Both the position numbers and the translations under genes were made by a program. Of a DNA stretch of 51,142 bases, positions 1 through 9,300 are shown piece after piece; position 1 is the stretch's first letter; every line of letters begins with the position of its first letter. The stretch is taken from positions 1-51,142 of the IMG/VR virus record IMGVR_UViG_3300008117_000058; one strand, 5' to 3'. This DNA is from a virus. Below the pieces are notes generated by a model. That model saw only the letters and a list, made by a program, of their open reading frames with translations. It was not told the origin of the DNA and searched no databases.

Positions 1-459
1 TAAATTATATAATTCTTTTTTTTCTATTTTATATTTAAAATTTGGGTTATTTTCACCACTAAAAGTTTTTTCATTTTTTACTTTTTCACTCCTTTTTATT
101 AAGGTTTTTTTAGATAAAGTTTTACCATACATTGGATTTTTATCCCCAATGTTTTTTAATCTTCTTTTTTCTTTTGTTTCATCACTTTGTTTACAACCTA
201 AACACCCATTACCACCAGATGAAATGTTATAACCATTCTCAATGCTTTTTAGTTCTTTTATCCAATATATCTCTTTTATATCTAATTCTTCTTTATCTAA
301 ACAAATATCTAATATTTCTTTTTTAAAATTTTCTTTACCATATTTATTGATAGCCTTTTTAATAATAGTCCCAGAACCTAAATATTCTGGGTTATTCTTA
401 GAATCTTGACCAATATAAAATTTATTGTTAATTAAATTTGTTGTTTTATATATAATCAT
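1..459 (-). CDS. GIY-YIG homing endonuclease (Seg-like), 3' end outside window
   Basis: Open reading frame of 153 codons with an ATG at 459-457 and no stop before the window edge, so the C-terminus is missing. The N-terminus carries the GIY-YIG nuclease signature (IIYKTTN at residues 2-8, then FYIGQ with Y15-I16-G17). The C-terminal part holds two NUMOD3-like DNA-binding motifs, GDKNPMYGKTLS and GENNPNFKYK. This arrangement is that of T4 Seg-type free-standing homing endonucleases, which cut a cognate site in a related phage and spread by repair. It is the first of three unrelated nuclease genes on this strand within 5 kb. A TATAAATA-like element lies about 50 nt upstream. Confidence 0.88.
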   Translation of the reverse strand, partial: MIIYKTTNLINNKFYIGQDSKNNPEYLGSGTIIKKAINKYGKENFKKEILDICLDKEELDIKEIYWIKELKSIENGYNISSGGNGCLGCKQSDETKEKRRLKNIGDKNPMYGKTLSKKTLIKRSEKVKNEKTFSGENNPNFKYKIEKKELYNL

Positions 460-508
460 ATTTTGTTAATACGTGTAATCGGTGTTATTTTGTTATTTTC
501 CATATCTT

Positions 509-523
509 TTATTATAAATATTA
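509..523 (-). promoter_or_regulatory. Late-promoter-like element upstream of the GIY-YIG gene
   Basis: Read on the minus strand this is TAATATTTATAATAA, the same ATATTTATAA core that precedes many genes here. It sits about 49 nt from the start codon, farther than the 8-12 nt seen elsewhere. The surrounding 460-613 intergenic stretch is otherwise low-complexity A/T; I could not identify a separate promoter for the divergent SNF2 gene. Confidence 0.35.
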
Positions 524-613
524 ATCTAATAAATAATAATCACAACTATTGATTTTTATTTAAAATTTTATTATATTTAAATATAATAACATTGTTTAAA
601 TTGACAAATAAAA

Positions 614-2461
614 GTGATTGATATTAATGATTTAAAAAGCCATTCAGCGTTGTCTTTATTGGAAGACTATGATGGTATAAATCCGTATATTAAAAAGCTT
701 AAAAATGAATTCATTAAAAACAAAAAGATTCAATTAACAGAGAATCAATCTAGATATATAGTAGATAATCACGATAAAGAACCACAATATATTAATAGAG
801 TAATAGGTATTACACCTTATTTAGGTGAGGAACTTAAAAAGTTAGATGATTTGTCATTTATACCAGAAAAAGTCCTTATTGAATTTATATTAGCAGATAC
901 AGATAAAAGTTTTCATATTTATGGTAAATTAAAGCAAAACCAAAAGGAATCAAAAATGTATTGGTTACCAAAAACACAAGTAACTGATGACCCTTATTTT
1001 GAACCAATTGATGTAAATGTAGATTTATCAAAATATAATGAAATACTTAGTAAATACGGTAAAACATTATACAAACACCAAGAAGATGGTATTAAATTTT
1101 TATTATCTAGAAATGGTTGTATATTAGCAGACGACATGGGTTTAGGTAAATCCATGCAATCAATTATTGCTGCACTAGAAAGTGGTGCTGAAAAAATCCT
1201 TATAGTTACCACATCATCAACAAAAATAAACTGGCAGCGTGAAATAAATGTATTTTGCGATGAAACAACAATTGTTGATGGGAAGAAATGGGATTCAAAT
1301 AAATTTACAATAATAAATTTTGACATACTTAAAAACTTTCATACTTTACCACCTACAAAAAAACTAAAAGAAGGCGAAAAAGAACCTATATTGATTAAAG
1401 ATATGGTTAATGAAAAATTTGATTTATGTATTGTCGATGAAGCACATAATTTAAAAAATAATGAAAGTATCAGAGGTAAAATCATGGTTGATTTATGCGT
1501 CAAGCATAATATACCAAAAGTATGGCTTCTTACTGGTACTCCAGTCGCAAATAGACCTATGGACTTTTTTAATCTTTTAAAGATAATTAAGTCACCTATT
1601 GCAGATAATTGGAAACACTATGCAGTAAGATACTGTGAAGGTAAAAAGTTCTTTAGAACGCTTAAAAACGGCCAAAGAAAGCAAATATGGATAACAGATG
1701 GTGCTAGTAATTTAGAAGAATTAGCAAACAAAACAAAAAACATATTATTAAGACGTTTAAAGACTGACGCTATAGACATGCCAGACAAAATAGTTACTCC
1801 AATGTATCATCAACTAGATAAAAACGGTTGGAGAATGTATGATAAACTATGGGATGAATATGTTGAATTGAAAAAGAAACAAGGCAAAAGAACAAACGAA
1901 TCACAAAAAGATTTGGTTGAACTTATATTATTAAGACAATTCATTGCTAACGAAGCGATTCCATACACAATTGAAATGGTTGAGAACGCTATTGAAATGG
2001 GACGTAAAGTAATTGTGTTTACATCATTTTCAGATGAATTAGAAATAATTGCGAATCATTTTGGTAAGGCAGCTGTTAAACATAACGGTCCAATGTCATC
2101 AGCTAAAAAACAACATTCAGTTGACCAATTCCAAAACAATGAAAAAGTAAAAGTTTTTGTTGGAAACATAAAAAGTGCTGGTGTTGGTATTACGTTGACT
2201 GAAGCAACTGTTGTTATATTTAATTCGTTTGATTGGGTTACTGGTAATAATGAACAAGCAGAAGATAGAGCGTATCGTATTGGACAAAATAATGACGTTA
2301 ATGTATATTATCAATTATTTGAAGATACGATTTCAGTTAGGATGTGGGAAACTTTAAAACAAAAAAAACAAGTAATTAACACAATATTAGGTGTTGATAA
2401 TGCATCAAAAGAAGATGAAACTGATTTGTTAATTCAAAAAATATTAGATGGTGAATTATAA
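614..2461 (+). CDS. SNF2-family DNA helicase/translocase
   Basis: 615-residue superfamily 2 ATPase of the SNF2 type, predicted to translocate on or remodel DNA in phage replication, recombination or repair. Motif I is DDMGLGKS (173-180), motif II DEAH (275-278), motif III LLTGTP (305-310), and motif VI QAEDRAYRIGQ (about 548-558), so both RecA-like lobes are complete. The N-terminal 150 residues are unassigned. The start is GTG at 614, because an in-frame TGA lies at 602-604 and no ATG is nearby. The last 71 residues are encoded a second time at 3482-3688, beyond the HNH gene. The stop overlaps the convergent HNH gene by 6 nt. T4 UvsW is a functional analogue at most; the motif details are closer to SMARCAL1/Rad54-like proteins. 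Confidence 0.93.
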   Translation: MIDINDLKSHSALSLLEDYDGINPYIKKLKNEFIKNKKIQLTENQSRYIVDNHDKEPQYINRVIGITPYLGEELKKLDDLSFIPEKVLIEFILADTDKSFHIYGKLKQNQKESKMYWLPKTQVTDDPYFEPIDVNVDLSKYNEILSKYGKTLYKHQEDGIKFLLSRNGCILADDMGLGKSMQSIIAALESGAEKILIVTTSSTKINWQREINVFCDETTIVDGKKWDSNKFTIINFDILKNFHTLPPTKKLKEGEKEPILIKDMVNEKFDLCIVDEAHNLKNNESIRGKIMVDLCVKHNIPKVWLLTGTPVANRPMDFFNLLKIIKSPIADNWKHYAVRYCEGKKFFRTLKNGQRKQIWITDGASNLEELANKTKNILLRRLKTDAIDMPDKIVTPMYHQLDKNGWRMYDKLWDEYVELKKKQGKRTNESQKDLVELILLRQFIANEAIPYTIEMVENAIEMGRKVIVFTSFSDELEIIANHFGKAAVKHNGPMSSAKKQHSVDQFQNNEKVKVFVGNIKSAGVGITLTEATVVIFNSFDWVTGNNEQAEDRAYRIGQNNDVNVYYQLFEDTISVRMWETLKQKKQVINTILGVDNASKEDETDLLIQKILDGEL

Positions 2462-2965
2462 CTTTTTACGTTTAATTTTATTTCTATTTAGATTACCTTC
2501 ATAATAAACACCATTAATCACCCTAGTAGTACTCCACATAGGTCTTAAATTTTCCAATGCATTGACAACACTAGGGTGCTCAGTTGTATCAAAACTACTT
2601 ACTGGTCTAATATGGTCAACATGCCACTCGCCATGGTTATCCCAACACATACCTTCTGTGAATAACTGTTCAATATGTTCTTTAAATTCTAAGGCAGAGT
2701 AACCAAGAAGGTCTATAGTATAACCTTCTTTTTTGGTGTTTAATCGCCATAATGACATTTTAAGAACGCTTCTCCATAAACCAACGTGTTTATTTTTTAA
2801 TCCATATTCTCGTCTTTTATCTTGGTTTTTTTGATTATATTCTTTTTTATAATTATTTTTACATTCTTTACATTGACAATGATAACCATCTTTACCTAAT
2901 TTATTAACGTGAAATTCATTAATTGATTTCTCAATATTACATTTAGTACATATTTTACTTTGCAT
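2456..2965 (-). CDS. HNH homing endonuclease with N-terminal zinc-binding motif
   Basis: 169 residues from the ATG at 2965; an earlier ATG at 2986 would add 7 residues inside the upstream gene. CTKC (6-9) and CQCKEC (30-35) form a likely zinc ribbon. The nuclease signature is WHVDHIRP (113-120) followed by NALENLRPMW (134-143), as in free-standing phage HNH endonucleases that nick or cut a conserved gene. It overlaps the RHH gene upstream by 11 nt and the SNF2 stop codon by 6 nt, facing it. It lies between the intact SNF2 3' end and a second, truncated copy of that end, so it is the probable agent of that rearrangement. Confidence 0.9.
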   Translation of the reverse strand: MQSKICTKCNIEKSINEFHVNKLGKDGYHCQCKECKNNYKKEYNQKNQDKRREYGLKNKHVGLWRSVLKMSLWRLNTKKEGYTIDLLGYSALEFKEHIEQLFTEGMCWDNHGEWHVDHIRPVSSFDTTEHPSVVNALENLRPMWSTTRVINGVYYEGNLNRNKIKRKKL

Positions 2966-3362
2966 TTGGAATAACTGTGAAATCAATATTATATGGTGTT
3001 GAATCTTCTAAGTAAAATTGAACATAACCATAAGTCATATTATTTTCTTTATTAAATAATATATCTGACACTATGGTTTCAAAACCTAAATTCTCTTTTA
3101 ATGCATCTTCTAAAACTTTTTTAAGTGTGTCAGTAAATTCGAATAATCCATTATTTAAAATTTTATTTAATACCATTTTAGTTAATAATATTCTAATTGA
3201 TTTTTCTTGTGCTAAATAAACACCATCTTCTATACAATTAATATCATCATTTATAAAATTAACTATTTTATCACTCATTGATAAAGATTCAATTTTGCAT
3301 TTATTTTTAAACTTACGTTTAAGTTCAGAATTTATTCTAATTTTTATTTCCGTTTCTTTCAT
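2955..3362 (-). CDS. Ribbon-helix-helix-like protein linked to the HNH gene
   Basis: 135 residues. The N-terminus (about 1-40) reads like an Arc/MetJ-type DNA-binding segment: a short strand EIKIRIN followed by helices around ELKRKFKNKCKI and SMSDKIVNFI. The rest is not recognised. It is transcribed before the HNH gene and overlaps it by 11 nt, so the two probably travel together; the protein may regulate the nuclease or assist target binding. Nothing equivalent accompanies the other two nuclease genes here. The RHH assignment comes from pattern only and is moderate at best. Confidence 0.55.
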   Translation of the reverse strand: MKETEIKIRINSELKRKFKNKCKIESLSMSDKIVNFINDDINCIEDGVYLAQEKSIRILLTKMVLNKILNNGLFEFTDTLKKVLEDALKENLGFETIVSDILFNKENNMTYGYVQFYLEDSTPYNIDFTVIPNAK

Positions 3363-3481
3363 TTTAATTAATTTAATTAAACTATTATTTGTGGTAACAT
3401 TGTACCCACATTAATAAATATATTAATATTATTAAAAAAGTGAATAATATTTACTTTCTTTTTAAAAATATTTATCATTAT

Positions 3482-3688
3482 AACAATGAGCAAGCTGAAG
3501 ACCGTGCGTATCGTATAGGTCAAAATAATGACGTTAACGTTTACTATCAATTATTTGAAAATAGCATTTCAACTAGAATGTGGGAAATGTTAAGAAACAA
3601 AAAAGATATAATTTCAACCATTATGGGTGAAAAAACAATAACAGAGGATGAAATAACTGCTTTATTAGCAGAACAATTAATAGATTAA
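3482..3688 (+). pseudogene. Displaced 3' end of a second SNF2 helicase copy
   Basis: Sixty-eight codons matching the end of the SNF2 helicase from NNEQAEDRAYRIGQ onward. The first 26 residues are identical to the intact gene but differ at 11 nucleotides, all silent; after that the two diverge (for example FENSISTRMW against FEDTISVRMW). The frame runs open from a GTG at 3440, but the 13 residues before the match resemble nothing and no ATP-binding part exists, so it cannot be a working helicase. It ends 5 nt before the glutaredoxin start, as if it were the original upstream neighbour of that gene. Confidence 0.85.
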
Positions 3689-3693
3689 TTATT

Positions 3694-3954
3694 ATGGTAA
3701 CAATTTATGGTTTTAAAGGGTGCCCTTATTGCACAGAATTAAAAGAAATTTTAACAAACGAAGGTGTCGAATTTAGAGATGTCGATATTGAACTAGATGA
3801 AAACACTGAAGAGTTTGAAAAAGTTAGGGAAGTTTCAAAAGCTGATGAAGTTCCTATCATAAAGGTTGGTAACCAATTATTGGTACCAAACGTTTCGTTT
3901 AAAAGTATCGAAGAAGCTAGTTTACTGGTAATAAAGTTTTTAAATGAAATGTAA
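3694..3954 (+). CDS. Glutaredoxin
   Basis: 86 residues, the full length of a small glutaredoxin. The dithiol active site is CPYC (residues 10-13) after the first strand VTIYGFKG, and the cis-proline lies in DEVPIIKVGN (P54). Such phage proteins reduce disulfides with glutathione or a similar thiol and often serve ribonucleotide reductase, which is not in this window. It starts 5 nt after the SNF2 remnant, which suggests an ancestral SNF2-glutaredoxin operon. Its last 38 nt overlap the convergent Vsr-like nuclease gene. Confidence 0.93.
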   Translation: MVTIYGFKGCPYCTELKEILTNEGVEFRDVDIELDENTEEFEKVREVSKADEVPIIKVGNQLLVPNVSFKSIEEASLLVIKFLNEM

Positions 3955-5002
3955 TATCTTCAAAATAAGGTATTCTTATTAAGTTTATTTTATTGACTAA
4001 ACAGTAATTATTTTTTATTGAATCGTTTTGTTTAGTCAATAAAAAACCTTTTTCAGCACCAAATCTATTAACTGGTTTAAAATGTTGTATCCCATCGTAT
4101 TCGATACAAGTATTATAGTCTGGTAAATAGAAATCAAACGGTAAAACATTTATATTTTTACAATCAAAAAAAGTATGTTGTTGGTTAAAATTTATATTAT
4201 TTTTAATCAACAATTCACGAATAGTTTTTTCACCTTTTGATTCTTTACAAATAGGACAACCTTGACCCTTTAAATGCATATTTGGTGTTTGTTTAAATAA
4301 ACCATGGTTTGGACATATTATATCTATTTTAATTTTAGATTTTTTATATATTGTTTTAGTGTAATTATATTTATCACCGTGTTTTAATTTAGCCTCATTA
4401 ATAAATTCATTAGTTGTTTTATTCTTACCAACACATTTTGGACAACCTTGTTTTAATGTTAAATGTTGGTTTGGTGTTTGTTCAAACATACCATGACTAT
4501 TACATATAATTTTAACTTTAGTTTTAGTATCATAATAATCAACTAATGAATAATCATAATTATTGTTATGTATTAACTTAGCTTGTTTTATAAACTCATT
4601 GGTTGTTTTATTTAAACCGTTACATTTACCACATGTTTGACCATTTAGGTGATTTGTTGGTGTTTGCTCAAACACACCATGAGTTTTACATATTATTTTA
4701 ACTTTGGTTTTTGCGTTAACATAGTCAACTAATGAATAATCATATTTATCACCATGTATTAATTTAGCTTCAGAAACAAAAACGTTTTTATTTTTTCTGG
4801 TGTTTTTACTAATATTAATATAACCACATTTATTACACCCTTGTTTTCTATAAATATGATGATGTGGTGTCTGTTCAAATTCACCATGAATATTACATAT
4901 TATTTTAACTTTTGAGTCAATTCTTTTATAATCCACTAACGAATAATCATACTTATTATTATGTATTAATATAGCCTTATTTATAAATTTTAATTTATCC
5001 AT
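3917..5002 (-). CDS. Vsr-like homing endonuclease with four zinc-ribbon-type repeats
   Basis: 361 residues. Four tandem repeats of about 55 residues fill roughly 4-240; each has the pattern YDYSLVDY, KVKIIC, HG.FEQTP, then a CxxC pair, consistent with DUF723-type DNA-recognition repeats. The C-terminal domain (about 250-361) has FDFYLPDYNTCIEYDGIQHF, a Vsr/EDxHD-type fold of the PD-(D/E)XK superfamily, with CPIC just before it. This is the layout of large phage homing endonucleases related to I-Bth0305I. The gene converges on glutaredoxin with a 38-nt antisense overlap, and a promoter-like octamer sits 10 nt upstream of its ATG. Confidence 0.85.
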   Translation of the reverse strand: MDKLKFINKAILIHNNKYDYSLVDYKRIDSKVKIICNIHGEFEQTPHHHIYRKQGCNKCGYINISKNTRKNKNVFVSEAKLIHGDKYDYSLVDYVNAKTKVKIICKTHGVFEQTPTNHLNGQTCGKCNGLNKTTNEFIKQAKLIHNNNYDYSLVDYYDTKTKVKIICNSHGMFEQTPNQHLTLKQGCPKCVGKNKTTNEFINEAKLKHGDKYNYTKTIYKKSKIKIDIICPNHGLFKQTPNMHLKGQGCPICKESKGEKTIRELLIKNNINFNQQHTFFDCKNINVLPFDFYLPDYNTCIEYDGIQHFKPVNRFGAEKGFLLTKQNDSIKNNYCLVNKINLIRIPYFEDITFHLKTLLPVN

Positions 5003-5012
5003 TATTTTTATT

Positions 5013-5026
5013 TTAATATAAATATC
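5013..5026 (-). promoter_or_regulatory. Late-promoter-like element for the Vsr-like nuclease gene
   Basis: On the minus strand this reads GATATTTATATTAA; the octamer TATATTAA ends 10 nt before the ATG at 5002. Core and spacing match the elements before structural genes elsewhere in the window. Confidence 0.45.
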
Positions 5027-5108
5027 TATTATTTTTATAAAATACGAGTTAGGTAGCGATTAAGTTACGAATTAACAAAGAAATTTTTAGCATAATTGTG
5101 TTTATTCT

Positions 5109-5126
5109 CATATTTATAAGTAAATA
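5109..5126 (+). promoter_or_regulatory. Late-promoter-like element for the neck-like gene
   Basis: Reads CATATTTATAAGTAAATA; the octamer TATAAGTA (5115-5122) ends 12 nt before the ATG at 5135. It is one mismatch from the T4 late promoter TATAAATA. Confidence 0.5.
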
Positions 5127-5134
5127 AATAAATT

Positions 5135-6277
5135 ATGGGAGTTAGTTTAGACGATAAAGAAAAATTATTCAGACAGTTGCGTCATTCATTAGGTGCACCA
5201 ACTCGTCAAATTGAATTAACAGATGAACAATTATGTACTCTTCTTGAAATTTGTATTGAAGATTATGCTCAATACGTTCAAGAATGGTTAATTGAGCATC
5301 AATGGCAATCATTGATTGGTCAAAATCTAGATACATTGGATATGGCGTTTGCGTTGAGTGTTAGAAATTTTGATTTCATGACACAATACACTTACGCGTA
5401 TTCAAAACAAGTTGGTTTACAAACTAGAGGCCCATGGGAACTTAAAAAAGATTTTGTGACTCTTGAATCTGGAAGACAAGTATATCAAATACCAGCTGGT
5501 CGTGAAATAAATGAAGTACTTTGGATTACACCTCCAGCAACTAGCCAAGCGTTATTAGCTAACTATGGTGGTATTGACTATGGATTTGGTGGTGGATTTT
5601 CACAAATAGGTGGTGGTGTTGGTACTGGCGGACCTGGTTTTGCTCGTTCTGGTTATTATATTGCACCAGCATTTGATATTTTATTAACTGCTGCTGATAT
5701 GAACTTAAAAAATCGTATCGTAAGAAGTGAATTGGTTCATAAAATAACAGCTGGACCAGACGGTACAAAACTATTACACTTGATGAGCACTCCAGGTTCT
5801 AAATTATCTTTTGGACAAGGTATTGGTGGTGTTGGTAGTGCAATTAATTTAACTGGTTGTCAAGTATGGTATTTCTATTATGACACAAATCCAGATAACG
5901 TTGACCAATGTAGAAAAGATAATCCAGACATTATCAAAATGCCTAACCAAGTTCCACTATCTAAATTAGATTATGCAGACTTTAATGAACCAACAAAAAC
6001 ACTAGTACGTCAATTGTTTATTGCTGAAGGTAAAAGAACACTAGGTAGAGTTAGAGGTAAATTTGGTGGTATTGTAGGTGTTGAAGGCGCAGAAAGGACA
6101 ATGGATTATGATTCATTATTATCTGAAGGTAATGAAGAGAAAAAAGCAGTGTTAGAAAGACTTGACGCTAGATTAGAAAGATTATCATCAACAAAACAAT
6201 TAGAACGAGGCGCTAACGAAGCTGAAAACTTAAACAAAACACTAAAATACAGACCACTAGGGTTCTGGGTATATTAA
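5135..6277 (+). CDS. Putative virion structural protein, neck (gp13-like)
   Basis: 380 residues. The N-terminus (about 5-110) is helical and charged, with LRHSLGAPTRQIELTDEQL and an LCTLLEICIEDYAQYVQEWL helix. A Gly-rich stretch follows at about 145-170 (GGGFSQIGGGVGTGGPGFAR), and the C-terminus is a charged helix ending in LGFWVY. The N-terminal style reminds me of T4-like neck/head-completion proteins (T4 gp13 is 309 residues), and the gene sits behind a late-type promoter with a terminator after it. A general virion structural role is more certain than the neck assignment. It stands alone, with no other head genes nearby in the window. Confidence 0.5.
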   Translation: MGVSLDDKEKLFRQLRHSLGAPTRQIELTDEQLCTLLEICIEDYAQYVQEWLIEHQWQSLIGQNLDTLDMAFALSVRNFDFMTQYTYAYSKQVGLQTRGPWELKKDFVTLESGRQVYQIPAGREINEVLWITPPATSQALLANYGGIDYGFGGGFSQIGGGVGTGGPGFARSGYYIAPAFDILLTAADMNLKNRIVRSELVHKITAGPDGTKLLHLMSTPGSKLSFGQGIGGVGSAINLTGCQVWYFYYDTNPDNVDQCRKDNPDIIKMPNQVPLSKLDYADFNEPTKTLVRQLFIAEGKRTLGRVRGKFGGIVGVEGAERTMDYDSLLSEGNEEKKAVLERLDARLERLSSTKQLERGANEAENLNKTLKYRPLGFWVY

Positions 6278-6283
6278 AATAAA

Positions 6284-6305
6284 AAAGGGGCTATTAAGCC
6301 CCTTT
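6284..6305. terminator. Bidirectional intrinsic terminator between neck-like gene and DNA polymerase
   Basis: Perfect 8-bp stem AAAGGGGC / GCCCCTTT with a TATTAA loop, flanked by A on the left and T on the right. It lies 6 nt after the plus-strand stop (6277) and 5 nt after the minus-strand stop (6311), so it can end both convergent transcripts. Confidence 0.85.
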
Positions 6306-6310
6306 GTTAT

Positions 6311-9300
6311 TTAGAATCCCCACTCATCTTCTTCCTCTTCTTTTACTTGCAATTCCGCTTCTTTATCCATTCCGTTTATACTAGCCAATTCTTCTAGTAA
6401 TTCATCTGGCATCTCACCAAAAGTATCATCATATTCATCATCAAGAAGTAATTCTTCATCGTTTCTAATAATGTTCCCATTTTCATCTTCTTCTAATTCA
6501 TCATCATCTTCTTCTTCATTTTCAGAATATTTACGTTTAGGTTTTACTTCTACTTTAACGTTATTAAAAAGTTCAGTTTCTAACTTACGAACCCCTTCAA
6601 CAATTACGTTAACATTTAGTTCTTCAGTTGTTGGGTCAATATCGCATGGTTCTTTATCTATGTATTCTGAATAATTATTAGTTTTACCAGTCATTATTTC
6701 GAATTCAGTGATATAATCTAACCATTGTTCATATCTATCATCATCATTATCTTTACCGTTGAGTTTGTAATACTTTTCTCGTTCAATCGCTTCTTTTTCA
6801 TATTTAAAAGCGTCTGTAATATGATAAAGCGGTTCGCCCCATTTTCTAGAAATTAACATACCAGAACCTCCATCATCAACACCAACAATAGTTAAAATTT
6901 CAACACCTAAATCACCATAAGTTCTAATATTTTTTAAATGATTTACCTCTAAATGTTTAAATAATTTATCCAACTGTTCTTTTTCATGTTTAACTCCTTC
7001 TTCTTTAGCAATTCTCATTCTTTCATGGTAATCAGCTCTTATTTCTTCCCACTCTTCAACTTCCATATTATTTGGAACTTTATTTACTTTATCCCAGAAT
7101 TTGATTTCTTTATCTTCCATTCTCATAAGGTCTTCATATGAATCTTGGTCACCATCTTTAAATGGCATTCCAGAAACCAATTCGCATTCACCTTTAGTAA
7201 AGATAGTTCTATCTTTTAAACGTTCAGTAGTTTTCTTAGTTGTTTTATCTTTAACTTTAACAATATCCAATAATATTTTTGAACGAATATCTGGGTGGAA
7301 ACAAACAAGAAGTGGTTTAACTTTTTTATTAAACGCTTCTAAGTAACGTGCAACATTATATTCATCAGTATATAAAGACTCATCAATATCTTTAATTCTA
7401 GCTTCAATATTTTGATACTCTTCACTATCTTTACTACCATTTTCAGCTAATGTAATTAACGCTTTTTTAAGCATATCCATTTCTTTAATGTTTTCAAAAT
7501 CTTTTTCAACAGTATCTTGGTCAATTAACTTACAATTAAGTTCTGTAACCTTTTCAACTTTTGGTAAAGTACCATGTTCAGCAAAATAAGCATCTTTTTC
7601 TTTTTTGGTCATCTTATTCTTTTCAACTGTTTTTAAATCACCATGAGATTTAGCAGAACCAGTGTTTATGTAATATAATACGTCACCCAAAGTAACATCT
7701 AAGTTACTTCTAATTGCTAATTCCATATGCGCTTGTTTAGGCATCGGATTACCAGCTTTATTCTTTGTTAGAGACTTCTTTTTGTAATCAGCAATGGTTG
7801 ACTTCACTTTTGCTTTTGAAGCCATCTTAACAAGCGGAATTTGATAATTATAAATCTTATCTACGTATTCATGATAGAACTTTACAAATGAATAACCATC
7901 ACCATCCAATAACATTCTAATACCTTTACCTAAAAACTCTTCGATAAACACAGACATTTTTTTAGACTTAACTGAGTTACCAACCAACTTGATTTTACCA
8001 CCTATATCGTTAGCATAGTTTTTACGAGCAAAGTTAATTGTTGAATTACAGATATCATCTAAGTCCAACCCCATACGACCTTCCATAAAGTTTTCATTGA
8101 ATTCAGCCAACACAGCTTCTAAACCAGTTAATTCTTTACCACCGTCTTCTTCTGTTTTCCAATGTGAACCTTTAGCAACATATTTAAATTCATCGATATT
8201 ATCTGGCGCTGCTAAGTTACAACCATCAGTATCCATCACTAACGGTCTGAAACCATACTTTTCAGTAAAGTGACGAACCATCAAACGTAAGTATTGACGA
8301 CCACGACATGTTGTCTCTTCAGCAGAGTCAGTATCACCCCAGTTAAAGATATATGGCGCACCATATGAACCAAACCATGAGTTAGCAAGAATTTTAAGAG
8401 GTAACTGTTTCTTATCATACAAGTTTGCCAACGCTTTATGTTCAGCAATTTGTTTTTTTATTGATTCTAACTCTTCTGGCAACATAGCGGCTACTCTAGC
8501 TTTAATTTCAGCTATTTGTTCTTCTGTCATGGTTTTTGGGTCTGGTTTAATCAGCTTTTCAAGTTTCTTAGCTTTACCTTTTTCAATACCAGTTAAGAAT
8601 TTAAACTTATCACGTGTATCAACAACATATGTTAACATACCTTCCATCACCCCAGAAATATCCAAATCTGGGAAAATACCATGTGTTAACTGTGTTTTAG
8701 GGTAAAGAGCAGCGTAGTCTAACTTATATACATTTCTAGCGTAACCTACTTCTAATAATCTAGATAAACCACCAGTAAATTCTCTTTTAGGCAATCCTTC
8801 TGGTATTGCTAATCCTCTTTCATATGACCATGCAGCCATGATAAGTTTCCATTGACCAGCAGTACCCATTGTTGATGAACGCATAAAGGTTGTCGGTAAC
8901 ATTTTTGCAATCAAGAAAGATGCTTGGTTGAATATCTTATCAATCTGTTCAGTTTCCCATAAGTCATCACACAAATAACGCTGAACAATATAATCACCTT
9001 TTACTATTCTATAACCATCTTTTAATGGTTTCTTATCGGTAATCATATACCAATCACCATCTGCGTTATTAAAAGCATAATTGTTTACTTTATCAGCCCA
9101 TGTTGTGTTAATTTTATCACCTGGGACATATACACGGTTAGGTTTAGCAATTTCAGAATATTGTGTTATATACTTCAAACCCCAACTTTTTATTTCAGAG
9201 TTAATAGCCATCGCTCTACGAACAGCATGTGAAATATCCATAACACTATAACCATACATATAAGTTTGCTGATACCTCTCAGTTTCTCCACCTAATTTAA

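Noticed and set aside
132-326. Plus-strand 64-codon ORF
   Set aside because: Antisense to the GIY-YIG endonuclease, which has clear motifs on the other strand.
3440-3688. Complete small gene starting at GTG 3440
   Set aside because: The first 13 residues match nothing and the rest is only the helicase C-terminus; treated as a pseudogene fragment.
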